The notes under the pieces were generated by a model. The model worked only from the letters and a program-made list of their open reading frames with translations, was not told the origin of the DNA and made no database searches. From Peptococcaceae bacterium BRH_c4b (GTDB taxonomy: Bacteria; Bacillota; Desulfotomaculia; Desulfotomaculales; Desulfocucumaceae): a stretch of 64,000 bases of DNA. The stretch is from the NCBI GenBank assembly GCA_000961595.1, contig LADO01000045.1, forward strand, positions 1 to 64,000. The letters run 5' to 3'. Below are positions 45,230 through 54,068 of this stretch, in pieces. A program made the translations under genes and the position numbers. Each line of letters opens with the position of its first letter. The stretch's first letter is position 1.

Positions 45230-46066
45230 TTATGTAATAATCACCGCAGCATATCTGATAACATACGCCGCCGGGATAAATATAAGCTGTGCCAATAGGG
45301 TACCTGCCAGCCTGGTGGCCGCCAGATAATACGCCATCCTGCGCACATCTCCCTCTGCCCGCTCACCCTGCAGGGACTGATCAGTAATCCGGGCGGCGGT
45401 GGGATCCACAACAGTGGCAAAAAGCACCTGGGCTACGCCGTTGACTATGGAAGCCATGAGCGTGGCCGCCACCCGGTAGTCGGGATAAAGGGCGCCAGCA
45501 TACAGGGCGGAAAGCACACCGGTGGTAAATATGCCGGTCACCAGCACATTGGATATCAGCAGTACCCGGGGTATGCCGGTGTATTTTACGCCGGCACCGG
45601 AAGACAGTGGCCCGGCCAACGTGGTGCCGGATAATTCCCCGAATTTACGGGGTGTAAAGACAATCATGAAAAGCATACGGGGCACCGAGCCCACCTGACC
45701 AAATACCGCTATGGCTTTCACAAATATTTTAACAAAGGAGGGGATTAATATGGCTCCCACCAGTGTACCCAGGGTTGCCGAAAGAATTACCAGGCGAATG
45801 TCAATGTTCAGCGTGGCCAGTTGCTCCTGATAGACTTGGCCCAGCACATTCTGGCCCCCTTTTTTGATGGCTGTCTCCACAATGGTGGCCAGCAGGGGCC
45901 CCTGGATCATATTGGCAGTGCTGGAGAGCAAAAAAACAACATTAAACATGGACAGAGCGGTGGCCAGGCGGCCGGTGCGCACTCCGGCCACCCTGACGGA
46001 ATATATCAATGTATTAATCATATGAATCACAGCCGTCAGAACGGCCACCAGCAAAAGGCGCTCCAT
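45230..46066 (-). CDS. amj: Amj-type lipid II flippase
   Basis: A 278-residue membrane protein of the Amj (alternate MurJ, formerly YdaH/DUF2837) family, with about eight hydrophobic segments. Characteristic stretches are IHMINTLIYSVRVAGVRTGRLATALSMFN, PLLATIVETAIKKGG and YRVAATLMASIVNG. Amj can replace MurJ in flipping the lipid-linked peptidoglycan precursor. ATG at 46066 follows GGAGGG closely; the longer frame from 46099 lacks a site. The gene is bracketed on both sides by R3 heptamer arrays. Confidence 0.88.
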   Translation of the reverse strand: MERLLLVAVLTAVIHMINTLIYSVRVAGVRTGRLATALSMFNVVFLLSSTANMIQGPLLATIVETAIKKGGQNVLGQVYQEQLATLNIDIRLVILSATLGTLVGAILIPSFVKIFVKAIAVFGQVGSVPRMLFMIVFTPRKFGELSGTTLAGPLSSGAGVKYTGIPRVLLISNVLVTGIFTTGVLSALYAGALYPDYRVAATLMASIVNGVAQVLFATVVDPTAARITDQSLQGERAEGDVRRMAYYLAATRLAGTLLAQLIFIPAAYVIRYAAVIIT

Positions 46067-46104
46067 TTTCCCTCCGATAATTAACTGTAGTGTGTCCAAA
46101 ATAA

Positions 46105-46212
46105 CAGTCTAAGGTCCAAAGTCTAAGGTCAAAAGTCACTTAAAAAAGCTTTAGACATTCGACTTGCGCCTACGGCTTTAGACTTTAGACTTTTGACTTT
46201 TGACTTTTACTT
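46105..46212. repeat. Heptamer hairpin array R3 between pcrA and amj
   Basis: Left heptamers AGTCTAA, GGTCCAA, AGTCTAA, GGTCAAA, AGTCACT. Right heptamers TTTAGAC, ATTCGAC, then after a 13-base block TTTAGAC twice and TTTTGAC twice. It begins 15 bases after the pcrA stop. Confidence 0.85.
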
Positions 46213-46226
46213 GAGAGGAATGCGAA

Positions 46227-48425
46227 TTAATTTATTTTCTCCAGCGGGGCGAATTTAGCCAGCAGGGTCTTCTGCCCAATACCGGGAAAGTCAATTTTTA
46301 TCTCGGCGTTTTCTCCCCTGCCTTTTACTTCCACCACCGTGCCCTCACCCCATTTCCGGTGGCGCACTCCATCCCCTGCCTCCAGGAACACTGTGGGGAC
46401 GGCTTCCACGCCGCCGGTACGGGAGAAGGCCTTTCGACCGAAAGCAGGCGCCGGTATTTCCTCTTTTGATTCAAAACGTGATTTTATCTCCCCGTCCAGT
46501 TGATCGTAAGGGGATGAAAGGTGTGGCGGGATCTCCTCCAAAAATCTGGATTGAGGATTAAGTCTGGTAGTGCCGTATAGAGTTCTCTGCCAGCAGTGCG
46601 TCAGGTAAAGCATCTTTTCAGCCCTGGTAATCCCCACATAGGCGATCCTTCTCTCCTCTTCCATCTCCCCTGACTCGTCCAGGGAGCGGGAGTGCGGAAA
46701 AACCCCTTCCTCCATACCGATTAAAAAGACTACGGGAAATTCCAGCCCCTTGGCGCTGTGCAGGGTCATCAGCACGACCTTCTCTGTTTCATCGTCCAGT
46801 TTATCAACTTCCGCCACCAGCGCAATGCCTGCCAGAAATTCCGTCAATGTCTTTTCTTCTGCGTTCTTGTCAAAATCACCGGTAACGGTCAGCAATTCCT
46901 TCAGGTTTTCCTGCCTGGTTCTGGACTCCACACTGTTCTCCGCTTCCAATTCGGCCCAGTAACCTGTCTTTTCCAGTATACCCCTGGTTATTTCGGTAAC
47001 GGACAGTTCCCCTCTCTCTGCGGCAAGACTCGACAGAACACTCCCCAATAGAGCTGCAGCATTTTTTGCTTTCCCGACAAGCCCCGGAATGTCTTTAGCC
47101 CGGGCAAGAGCCTGCACCATATCGATACCATTAGATGCAGCATAATTCAGTATTTTTTGCAGGGAAGCATCACCTATGCCCCGCCGGGGGACATTGATAA
47201 TCATGGCCAGACTTACGGCGTCCAGAGGATTGTCCAACAACCTGAGATAGGCCAGCAAGTCTTTGATCTCTTTGCGGTCGTAAAACTTCAATCCGCCGAT
47301 GATGGTATAGGGTATGCCCCGCCGGATAAAAATTTCCTCTATGGCCCTGGACATAGCGTGGGTCCGGTAAAGAACCGCAAAGTTGTTATAACCCATGGCC
47401 TTAATCCCATGCATCATCTCTATCCGGCCGGCCACATAGTGGGCCTCCATTTTCTCGTCATTGGCCAGGTGCACCACTAAAGGCGATCCTTCTCCGGCTG
47501 CGGTCCAAAGTTGCTTGTCCTTCCGGTTGGGATTGTTTTTTATGACATTGTTGGCCGCTTCAAGAATAGACCCGGTGGAACGGTAATTCTGTTCCAGCTT
47601 GATTACCCTGGCCTCGGGGTAATCCTTTTCAAAGCTTAATATATTCTGTATATCCGCACCGCGAAAATTGTATATACTCTGGTCCGGATCCCCCACCACA
47701 CAAAGATTGCGGTGTTCCCCGGCCAGCAGATTCACCAGAACATACTGGGCATGGTTGGTATCCTGGTATTCATCCACCAGAATATACCGGAATTTATTCT
47801 GATAGTATTTGAGTACCGCCTGGTTCTCCTGAAAAAGTCTGACTGTGAGCATGAGCAGGTCGTCAAAATCCAGCGCGTTATTGCTCTTCAGCCGTTTCTG
47901 ATAAAGTTCATAAACCCTGGCTACAATCCTGGAATAAAAATCATAGGCCTGCTCCTCGAAGGCTACATGGTCCACCAGACGGTTTTTGGCCTGGGATATG
48001 GCTGACGCCAGGGAGCGTGGCGTAAACCTTTTATCATCTATATCTAATTCCCTGATACAATCCTTAACCACTGTCTGTTGGTCGCCGTCATCATAAATGA
48101 CAAAATTTTCACCATAACCCAAAAATTTTGCCTGCCGCCTGAGCATACGCAGGCAGGCGGAATGAAAGGTGCTGACCCAAAGTTCACGGATGCTTTCCGG
48201 GACCGTGGACTCCACCCTGCTTTTCATTTCCGCAGCAGCTTTATTGGTAAAGGTGATGGCCAGAATTTTATAAGGTGGTATTCCTTTTTCCTTAATCAGA
48301 TACGCAATTCTGGTGGTTAGGACCCGGGTTTTGCCGCTGCCCGCTCCGGCCAGCACCAGCAACGGGCCTTCGGTTTGTTGAACAGCTTCTTTCTGGGCTT
48401 CATTTAGACTGGTTAGTAAGTCCAT
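46227..48425 (-). CDS. pcrA: UvrD/PcrA superfamily 1A DNA helicase
   Basis: A 732-residue 3'-5' helicase. It has LNEAQKEAVQQTEGPLLVLAGAGSGKTRVLTTRIAYL (Q motif and Walker A), ILVDEYQDTNHAQY, GDPDQSIYNFRGAD, LEQNYRS and VVLMTLHSAKGLEFPVVFL. The C-terminal 60 residues form the Tudor-like domain that binds RNA polymerase in PcrA (DGVRHRKWGEGTVVEVKGRG). It acts in repair and in clearing transcription/replication conflicts. ATG follows CGGGAGA. Confidence 0.96.
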   Translation of the reverse strand: MDLLTSLNEAQKEAVQQTEGPLLVLAGAGSGKTRVLTTRIAYLIKEKGIPPYKILAITFTNKAAAEMKSRVESTVPESIRELWVSTFHSACLRMLRRQAKFLGYGENFVIYDDGDQQTVVKDCIRELDIDDKRFTPRSLASAISQAKNRLVDHVAFEEQAYDFYSRIVARVYELYQKRLKSNNALDFDDLLMLTVRLFQENQAVLKYYQNKFRYILVDEYQDTNHAQYVLVNLLAGEHRNLCVVGDPDQSIYNFRGADIQNILSFEKDYPEARVIKLEQNYRSTGSILEAANNVIKNNPNRKDKQLWTAAGEGSPLVVHLANDEKMEAHYVAGRIEMMHGIKAMGYNNFAVLYRTHAMSRAIEEIFIRRGIPYTIIGGLKFYDRKEIKDLLAYLRLLDNPLDAVSLAMIINVPRRGIGDASLQKILNYAASNGIDMVQALARAKDIPGLVGKAKNAAALLGSVLSSLAAERGELSVTEITRGILEKTGYWAELEAENSVESRTRQENLKELLTVTGDFDKNAEEKTLTEFLAGIALVAEVDKLDDETEKVVLMTLHSAKGLEFPVVFLIGMEEGVFPHSRSLDESGEMEEERRIAYVGITRAEKMLYLTHCWQRTLYGTTRLNPQSRFLEEIPPHLSSPYDQLDGEIKSRFESKEEIPAPAFGRKAFSRTGGVEAVPTVFLEAGDGVRHRKWGEGTVVEVKGRGENAEIKIDFPGIGQKTLLAKFAPLEKIN

Positions 48426-48456
48426 ATATTATCTCCCGAAAAAATAAAGTAACATC

Positions 48457-48530
48457 ACTATTCAGGTGTTCAGAATTCAGAATACTTCGAGACGATGAAC
48501 CGTTCTCTCATTCTGACTCCTGAGTAGACA
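48457..48530 (-). repeat. R4 repeat, hairpin form
   Basis: The ends ACTATTCAGGTGTTCAGAAT and ATTCTGACTCCTGAGTAG are near-inverted repeats about 20 bases long. The centre carries GAGAGAACGGTTCATCGTC on the minus strand, shared with 40991-41075. Confidence 0.75.
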
Positions 48531-48581
48531 TCCATGCCGCTAAAGCGGCACCATCAGAGTATGAAAATCCAGGACACTTTA

Positions 48582-48636
48582 TGTCATTCTGAACGAAGTG
48601 AAGAATCTAGATCCTTCGCTAACGCTCAGGATGACA
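48582..48636. repeat. Palindromic dispersed repeat (TGTCATTCTGA type)
   Basis: TGTCATTCTGAACGAAG and its inverse, ending CGCTCAGGATGACA, form a 55-base palindrome with ATCTAGAT at the centre. Near-identical palindromes (TGTCATTCTGAGCGAAGCG) are widespread in unrelated bacteria and behave like miniature mobile elements. Confidence 0.8.
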
Positions 48637-48689
48637 TTTCCCTAAACTTATTTTCAGGGCAGTTACAAAACAACATCATTTCCTAATTC

Positions 48690-48713
48690 AAAAGACAGGG
48701 TTTTGACCCTGTC
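48690..48713 (-). terminator. Terminator of the his operon
   Basis: On the minus strand GACAGGGT and ACCCTGTC pair around CAAA and are followed by TTTTGAATT. It lies about 45 bases after the hisIE stop. Confidence 0.75.
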
Positions 48714-48755
48714 CGTGAGCCTGCTCATTAGATGTACCAAAGCTTGCTTGTGAAT

Positions 48756-49526
48756 CTATTTTTTTCTGGAAGCAAGTTCGTTATATATTTTATCCATTTC
48801 AATACCTTCATTCGCCAGCAGCACCAGCAGGTGGTAGAGCAAATCGGCAGTTTCAGACACGATTTCCTGCAGCTTATCGTTCTTGGCCGCAATAATTACC
48901 TCTGCCGCCTCTTCCCCCACCTTTTTCAATATCCTGTCCAGGCCACCGGCAAAAAGGGCTGCGGTGTACGAGTCGCCGGAAGGTGCAATTTTTCTATCTA
49001 CAATAACCCGGTAAAGTTCGTTTAGTACTTCTGCCCCGGCTGATCCCCCGTCCGGGATGCTGGCTGGAAGTACATCATTTTCTCCGCTGCCGGCAACTCC
49101 GGCTGCGGCCGGTGAGGCGGCGGGCTTGCCTGACCCGCTCTCTTTTCCATAGACCTCTTCCGGGTCAAAAAATCTTTCCCCGATAATTTCTACATTCCCA
49201 CTTTTACAAATGCGGTTGTGGAAACAGGTAAAGTAACCTTCATGGCAAGCGGCGCCCTTCTGTTCCACCTTCAGCAGCAGGGTATCCCTGTCGCAGTCAT
49301 AAGTTATTTCCACTACTCTCTGCACGTTCCCGGATGATTCACCTTTGTGCCAGAATTTTTGCCTGCTGCGGCTCCAAAACCAGGTTTCCCCGGTCTCCAG
49401 GGTACGCTTTACGGCTTCCGAATTCATGTAGGCCATCATTAATACCCCACCGGTGGCGTTGTCCTGCACTATGGCCGGTATAAGTCCATCCCGGTCGTAT
49501 TTTAAGCAATTCACATCAAACGACAA
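48756..49526 (-). CDS. hisIE: Bifunctional HisIE (PR-AMP cyclohydrolase / PR-ATP pyrophosphatase)
   Basis: A 256-residue fusion for the second and third steps of histidine synthesis. HisI part: [19 protein letters not shown], the zinc cysteines in [28 protein letters not shown] loose Gly/Ala/Ser-rich linker of about 40 residues (about 125-160) follows, then His[47 protein letters not shown]. The linker is unusually long. TTG start with GGAGG about twelve bases upstream; GTG four codons later is possible. Last gene of the operon. Confidence 0.93.
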   Translation of the reverse strand: MSFDVNCLKYDRDGLIPAIVQDNATGGVLMMAYMNSEAVKRTLETGETWFWSRSRQKFWHKGESSGNVQRVVEITYDCDRDTLLLKVEQKGAACHEGYFTCFHNRICKSGNVEIIGERFFDPEEVYGKESGSGKPAASPAAAGVAGSGENDVLPASIPDGGSAGAEVLNELYRVIVDRKIAPSGDSYTAALFAGGLDRILKKVGEEAAEVIIAAKNDKLQEIVSETADLLYHLLVLLANEGIEMDKIYNELASRKK

Positions 49527-49631
49527 AGAAACTTAACCTCCGTTCCGACTACGCGTTAACTACATTGATATCCTATATTTTTACAGCGTTTATCACAAGG
49601 TCACGGCTTGCAGTACGCCGACAGCACCCGG

Positions 49632-50390
49632 CTACATGCGCACCGGGACCCCTTTATCCCCCAGAAATTCCTTGACCTGGCGAATGCTGTACTCACCAAA
49701 ATGGAATATTGAGGCCGCCAGGGCCGCATCCGCTTCACCTGTGGTAAGTCCGTCAACAATATGCTCAAGATTGCCTACCCCACCGGAGGCAATAACCGGT
49801 ATCCGCACTGCCCCGGCCACCGCCCCGGTAAGCTCCAGGTCGTAGCCGTCTTTGGTGCCGTCCCTGTCCATACTGGTTAAAAGTATTTCTCCCGCCCCCA
49901 GGGTCTCCATACGCTTTACCCACGCCAGGGCGTCTATGCCGGTGGGAGTTCTCCCCCCGTGTATAAACACCTCCCAGGAATCAGGACCGGACCTGCGGGC
50001 GTCCACCGCCACAACAATACACTGGCTGCCGAATTTTGCCGAAGCCTCTTCTATAAGGCGTGGGTTTTTAACCGCGGCAGTATTTATGGAAACTTTATCA
50101 GCGCCGGCGGATAACATGACCCTGATATCCTCAATCGAACTAATGCCGCCTCCCACAGTATAGGGAATAAAAACCTCCCCCGCAGTTCGATAAACCATAT
50201 CCAGTACCGTTTTTCTGCCCTCGTGGGAAGCGGTGATATCCAGGAATACCAGTTCATCGGCCCCTTCCCGGTCATAAAAGGCGGCCAGTTCCACCGGATC
50301 ACCAGCATCCCTTAAATTAATAAAATTTGTCCCTTTCACCACCCTGCCGCCAGTCACATCCAGGCAGGGAATTATCCTCTTGGTCAGCAC
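49632..50390 (-). CDS. hisF: Imidazole glycerol phosphate synthase, cyclase subunit
   Basis: A 252-residue (beta/alpha)8 barrel: [23 protein letters not shown] (catalytic Asp11), [25 protein letters not shown] and the second catalytic aspartate in [18 protein letters not shown]. With HisH it makes imidazole glycerol phosphate and AICAR. The GTG start overlaps hisA by seven bases. The AICAR by-product links directly to the purine genes beyond 55.9 kb. Confidence 0.96.
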   Translation of the reverse strand: MLTKRIIPCLDVTGGRVVKGTNFINLRDAGDPVELAAFYDREGADELVFLDITASHEGRKTVLDMVYRTAGEVFIPYTVGGGISSIEDIRVMLSAGADKVSINTAAVKNPRLIEEASAKFGSQCIVVAVDARRSGPDSWEVFIHGGRTPTGIDALAWVKRMETLGAGEILLTSMDRDGTKDGYDLELTGAVAGAVRIPVIASGGVGNLEHIVDGLTTGEADAALAASIFHFGEYSIRQVKEFLGDKGVPVRM

Positions 50391-51130
50391 ACCTCCGCCC
50401 CCGCTTCCGCCTCTGCAATGACCAGAGCGTCCTTGAGGGCTATAGTTCCGGCATAAAGAGACTTGCCCATGATGACCCCTTCCACGCCCAGGCTTTCCAG
50501 TTTTTTTAAGGCCCTCAAATCATCAAGGGTTGATACCCCTCCGGAGGCAATTATCTTTATGCCGGTCGCCCGTACAACTTCCTCCACCGCAGCCACATTC
50601 GGCCCCTTAAGTGTGCCGTCCCGCCATATATCAGTAAAGATAATCCTGCGCACACCCAAATTCTTCATCTCTTCAGCCAACTCAAGAGTGTTTTTCCGGA
50701 CAGTTACCCCCCAGCCTTCAATGGCAACCTTGCCGTCCCTGGCGTCAATGCCCACGGCAATGGCATCCCCGTATATACTACAGGCTTCGGCCACCATTTC
50801 CGGGCTGGTAATGGCCACGGTGCCGAAGATTACCCTGGCGGCGCCCAATCCCAAAATTTCCTCCGCCACCGCCAAATCCCTTATGCCACCGCCTACCTGC
50901 ACGGGTATATCCACCGAGGTAATTATCTCTCTAATTACGTCTATATTCTTAGGCGAACCGGAAAAAGCCCCGTCCAGATCCACCACATGCAGCCAACTGG
51001 CGCCTTCCTTCTGCCAGAGTCTGGCCATAGCCGACGGGTCGTCGGAATAAACGGTCTCGTTCTCCGGATTCCCCTCCACCAGCCTGACACACCGGCCTTC
51101 ACGTAAATCAATGGCAGGATAAATCAGCAT
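50384..51130 (-). CDS. hisA: ProFAR isomerase
   Basis: A 248-residue (beta/alpha)8 barrel: [17 protein letters not shown] with catalytic Asp8, [42 protein letters not shown] and a second aspartate in [13 protein letters not shown]. Amadori isomerisation of ProFAR to PRFAR in histidine synthesis. Overlaps hisH by seven bases and hisF by seven bases. Confidence 0.96.
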   Translation of the reverse strand: MLIYPAIDLREGRCVRLVEGNPENETVYSDDPSAMARLWQKEGASWLHVVDLDGAFSGSPKNIDVIREIITSVDIPVQVGGGIRDLAVAEEILGLGAARVIFGTVAITSPEMVAEACSIYGDAIAVGIDARDGKVAIEGWGVTVRKNTLELAEEMKNLGVRRIIFTDIWRDGTLKGPNVAAVEEVVRATGIKIIASGGVSTLDDLRALKKLESLGVEGVIMGKSLYAGTIALKDALVIAEAEAGAEVC

Positions 51131-51795
51131 TTTTCAACCACTCCCCCGAAGTTTTGCAGTATACGCAGGCCTAGGGCGCTGCTTTTCTCGGGATGAAACT
51201 GTATAGCGTATACATTGTTTTTTGCCACCGCTGATACAAATTCTATGCCGTATTCCGTCACCCCGGCCACAATATCCTTATCCATGGGGTCCACATAATA
51301 AGAATGAACAAAATAAAATGAAGAACCCTCCGGTATATCTCTAAATATCCGGCAACTTTCACCGCCGGTGAAATTAGTTTCCAACAAAGCGCCGTCCACA
51401 GACTGGCCAGCCTTCCCTGGCCTGTAATTTAGCTGGTTCCAACCCATATGAGGCACCTTCAGACCGGGCGGAAGCCTGCGCACCATACCTCTGAAAACCC
51501 CCAGCCCACTGGTATGCCCCCATTCCTCACTGGCCTCAAAAAGCAACTGCAAACCCAGGCAAATCCCCAGAAAGGGACGACCACCGGATATGGCCCGGAT
51601 AACCGCCCTGTCCATGCCTGTTCTGATGAGATTTTCCATGGCGTCCGCAAAGGCGCCAACTCCCGGCAGTACAACACCCCGGGCGCTTTCAACCGCATCA
51701 GGATCCCGGACGATTTCAGCCTTTACGCCCACCTTTTCAAAGCCCTTCTGAACGCTGCGCAAATTACCCATTCCGTAATCTATTATGGCAATCAA
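51124..51795 (-). CDS. hisH: Imidazole glycerol phosphate synthase, glutamine amidotransferase subunit
   Basis: A 223-residue class I glutaminase: IIDYGMGNLRSVQKGFE, oxyanion strand PGVGAFADAM, nucleophile in FLGICLGLQLLFEAS and the His-Glu pair in IQFHPEKSS. It feeds ammonia to HisF. The start is TTG behind GCGGGGGTC. Upstream lies the 326-base repeat-filled gap to hisB. Confidence 0.95.
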   Translation of the reverse strand: MIAIIDYGMGNLRSVQKGFEKVGVKAEIVRDPDAVESARGVVLPGVGAFADAMENLIRTGMDRAVIRAISGGRPFLGICLGLQLLFEASEEWGHTSGLGVFRGMVRRLPPGLKVPHMGWNQLNYRPGKAGQSVDGALLETNFTGGESCRIFRDIPEGSSFYFVHSYYVDPMDKDIVAGVTEYGIEFVSAVAKNNVYAIQFHPEKSSALGLRILQNFGGVVEKC

Positions 51796-51885
51796 ATATT
51801 TGACCCCCGCCAGTTACGCCAACATACAAGGCGTCTTAATTAAACTTTACCGTACAGCATTACAACCGTTACGTTGATGGCCCTA

Positions 51886-52110
51886 CAAGTCAATCCAGGG
51901 ACGGTTCTTGCAAGTCAATCCAGGGACGGTTCTTCAAGTCAATCCAGGGACGGTTCTTAAGTCAATCCAGGGACGGTTCTTGAATTGAATGAATGCGGGA
52001 TAGGGCGGCCTTTGACTTGCTCGCCAAACACCCATGCCCCTGCAGGTCACCTCTATGGATGAAAATTTATTATCTTAATCAAACACAAGAACCGTCCCCA
52101 CGTCCCCACT
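51886..52110. repeat. R2 element: four tandem units plus an inverted end
   Basis: Four consecutive 24-25 base units begin at 51886, 51911, 51935 and 51959, each with AAGTCAATCCAGGGACGG followed by TTCTT. An inverted partner, ACAAGAACCGTCCCC, lies at 52085-52099. There are no spacers between units. The element sits between hisB and hisH inside the his operon. Confidence 0.9.
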
Positions 52111-52121
52111 TCGGCTTCCCA

Positions 52122-52715
52122 TTATACCAGGATACCTTTGCTGGAAGGCACCCCCTCCTTCCCATTCATGGACACTGCTAACGCCAGCGCTCTGCCAAGC
52201 CCTTTAAAAACCGCTTCTATCATGTGGTGGCAGTTAACGCCGGCCAGGAGCCGGACATGCAGGGTTACTCCCGCGTTAACAGCAAAAGCCCGGAGGAACT
52301 CTCCCACCATCTCCGTGTCAAAACTTCCCACCCGGGCTGCCGGAAAACTGGCCTCCAGCTCGGAATGCCCCCGGCCGCTTAAATCCACAGCCACCAGTGC
52401 CAGAGCTTCATCCATGGGCAGTATGATATGTCCGTAGCGACTTATCCCGGACCTTTCCCCCAGTGCCTCGTTAAGTGCCCGGCCGAGGCAGATGCCCACG
52501 TCCTCCACTGTATGGTGACAATCCACCTGCAAATCCCCCGCAGCGGAAAGGTTCAGGTCAAAACTACCATGCCTGGCCAGAAGTGTAAGCATGTGGTCAA
52601 AAAAACCTACACCTGTACTTACCCTGGATTCACCCCTGCCATCCAGAAGAAGCTCCAGGTTTATTTCCGTCTCGGCGGTTTTCCTTGTTACTGTGGATTT
52701 CCGTTCTATCTGCAT
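52122..52715 (-). CDS. hisB: Imidazoleglycerol-phosphate dehydratase
   Basis: A 197-residue monofunctional HisB: RKSTVTRKTAETEINLELLLDGRG, GVGFFDHMLTLLARHG, DCHHTVEDVGICLGRAL, the second HHMIEAVFKGLGRAL. The paired HH motifs bind the two manganese ions. There is no histidinol-phosphatase part. ATG preceded by GGAGGA. Lies between hisC and the R2 tandem. Confidence 0.95.
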   Translation of the reverse strand: MQIERKSTVTRKTAETEINLELLLDGRGESRVSTGVGFFDHMLTLLARHGSFDLNLSAAGDLQVDCHHTVEDVGICLGRALNEALGERSGISRYGHIILPMDEALALVAVDLSGRGHSELEASFPAARVGSFDTEMVGEFLRAFAVNAGVTLHVRLLAGVNCHHMIEAVFKGLGRALALAVSMNGKEGVPSSKGILV

Positions 52716-52801
52716 GAGGTCAACAGTCCTCCTTCCTGGCCAGCCGGCAGCAACCCGGACGAAAGCCCATCATGTGCCAACTGCTTGATATATTTATAAA
52801 G

Positions 52802-53884
52802 TTAATCCTGACAAACATTTAGTACAGCTTTTAGTTTCTCCAGAAACTCACCGTTCTCCTCCTCCGTTCCCACTGTTACACGCATACATTTTTCCAGGCC
52901 CGGGCCGGAAACATTCCTGATTAATACCCCTTCCCGCAACAGCTCTTTGAATATTTTATCCGCCTCAACAGGGGTACGAAAAAGAATAAAATTTGCGTCG
53001 GAGGGAAAAATTTCTACCCCTTCCATGCCGGCCATACTTACGAAAAGTTTATCCCTGCCGGCCTTAATGGCTTCTACCTGGTCCCGCAGCAAATCCCTGT
53101 GCTTTAATACCGCTCCGGCCGCAAACTGAGAGAAGGCATTCAGATTATAAGGCTGTTTTATCCTGAGTAGTTCGCCCACTACGTCCGGACCGGCAAGTAA
53201 ATATCCCACCCTTAGCCCGGCCAGTCCGAAGGCTTTGGAAAAGGTCTTGAGTATAATCAGATTAAGGTATGATGATAATAATGGAACGGCTGATTCCCCG
53301 CCAAATTCCAGGTAGGCCTCGTCCAGCACCACCAGTGCCCGGGTGTTTTCCAGAAGTTTTCTGATCTCTTCCCGGGGGGTAGCATTGCCGGTGGGATTAT
53401 TGGGTGAACAGATGAAAATCATACTTACACCCGGGTTTGCGGCGGCATCAAGCAGAGCCGGTATATCCGGCTCGAAATTATTCCGCCTGGGCACCTCCCG
53501 CCAGCCTGCTCCGGCTACCTGCGCGTGTATACGGTACATTGAAAAGGTAGGTGAGGCTATAACAACTTCCCTGCCGGTGCCAAAGGCAAGCATCAGGTTT
53601 AATATAATCTCGTCGGAACCGTTCCCCACCATGATACAGTTAGAGGGAACCCCGTTATAGTCGGATAGCCCGGTCAATAAATCTCTGGCCAGTGGATCAG
53701 GATACCTGGTAAAAAGTTTCGATTGCAGTCCAGCACAAATATATTCTTTTACCTTCCGGGGAAAATCAAAAGGATTCTCATTGGCGTCAAGCTTAATCAC
53801 CCCGGGCACGATATGCGGATCGTAAGGAACCAGCCCTTTTAAATCAGGGCGGGTTAGTTCAGCAAGGTTAAATCTTCCGGTCAT
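52802..53884 (-). CDS. hisC: Histidinol-phosphate aminotransferase
   Basis: A 360-residue class I/II PLP aminotransferase: LDANENPFDFPRKV, NGSDEIILNLMLAFGTG, SPNNPTGNATP, DEAYLEFGG, and the lysine in LKTFSKAFGLAGLRVGYLLA. It converts imidazole acetol phosphate to histidinol phosphate. ATG follows GGAGGGTGATGGAG. Downstream of hisD across an R1-filled gap of 184 bases. Confidence 0.94.
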   Translation of the reverse strand: MTGRFNLAELTRPDLKGLVPYDPHIVPGVIKLDANENPFDFPRKVKEYICAGLQSKLFTRYPDPLARDLLTGLSDYNGVPSNCIMVGNGSDEIILNLMLAFGTGREVVIASPTFSMYRIHAQVAGAGWREVPRRNNFEPDIPALLDAAANPGVSMIFICSPNNPTGNATPREEIRKLLENTRALVVLDEAYLEFGGESAVPLLSSYLNLIILKTFSKAFGLAGLRVGYLLAGPDVVGELLRIKQPYNLNAFSQFAAGAVLKHRDLLRDQVEAIKAGRDKLFVSMAGMEGVEIFPSDANFILFRTPVEADKIFKELLREGVLIRNVSGPGLEKCMRVTVGTEEENGEFLEKLKAVLNVCQD

Positions 53885-53951
53885 ACTCCATCACCCTCCA
53901 CAACTTATCACTACAGCGTAATATTGCTTATTTCGCTATGCCCGCTGCGCT

Positions 53952-54034
53952 TCGGGGACATGGGGACATTCATACGTTGGGGACATTCCTCTGAAAGAGG
54001 TGTGTCCCCATTCCTTAGATGAGGTGTGTCCCCG
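53952..54034. repeat. R1 repeats: clustered short copy and extra ends
   Basis: A complete short R1 hairpin (TTGGGGACATTCC...GTGTCCCC, 53978-54009) is flanked by extra ends CGGGGACATGGGGACATT (53953) and GAGGTGTGTCCCCG (54021). It appears to be a pile-up of partial copies between hisC and hisD. Confidence 0.75.
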
Positions 54035-54068
54035 TACCTTATTACCGTCCCCATGGCTCAGAGGCAGC

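Noticed and set aside
51886-51982. Four direct repeats resembling a short CRISPR array
   Set aside because: The units follow one another without spacers and no cas genes are near; they belong to the dispersed R2 family.
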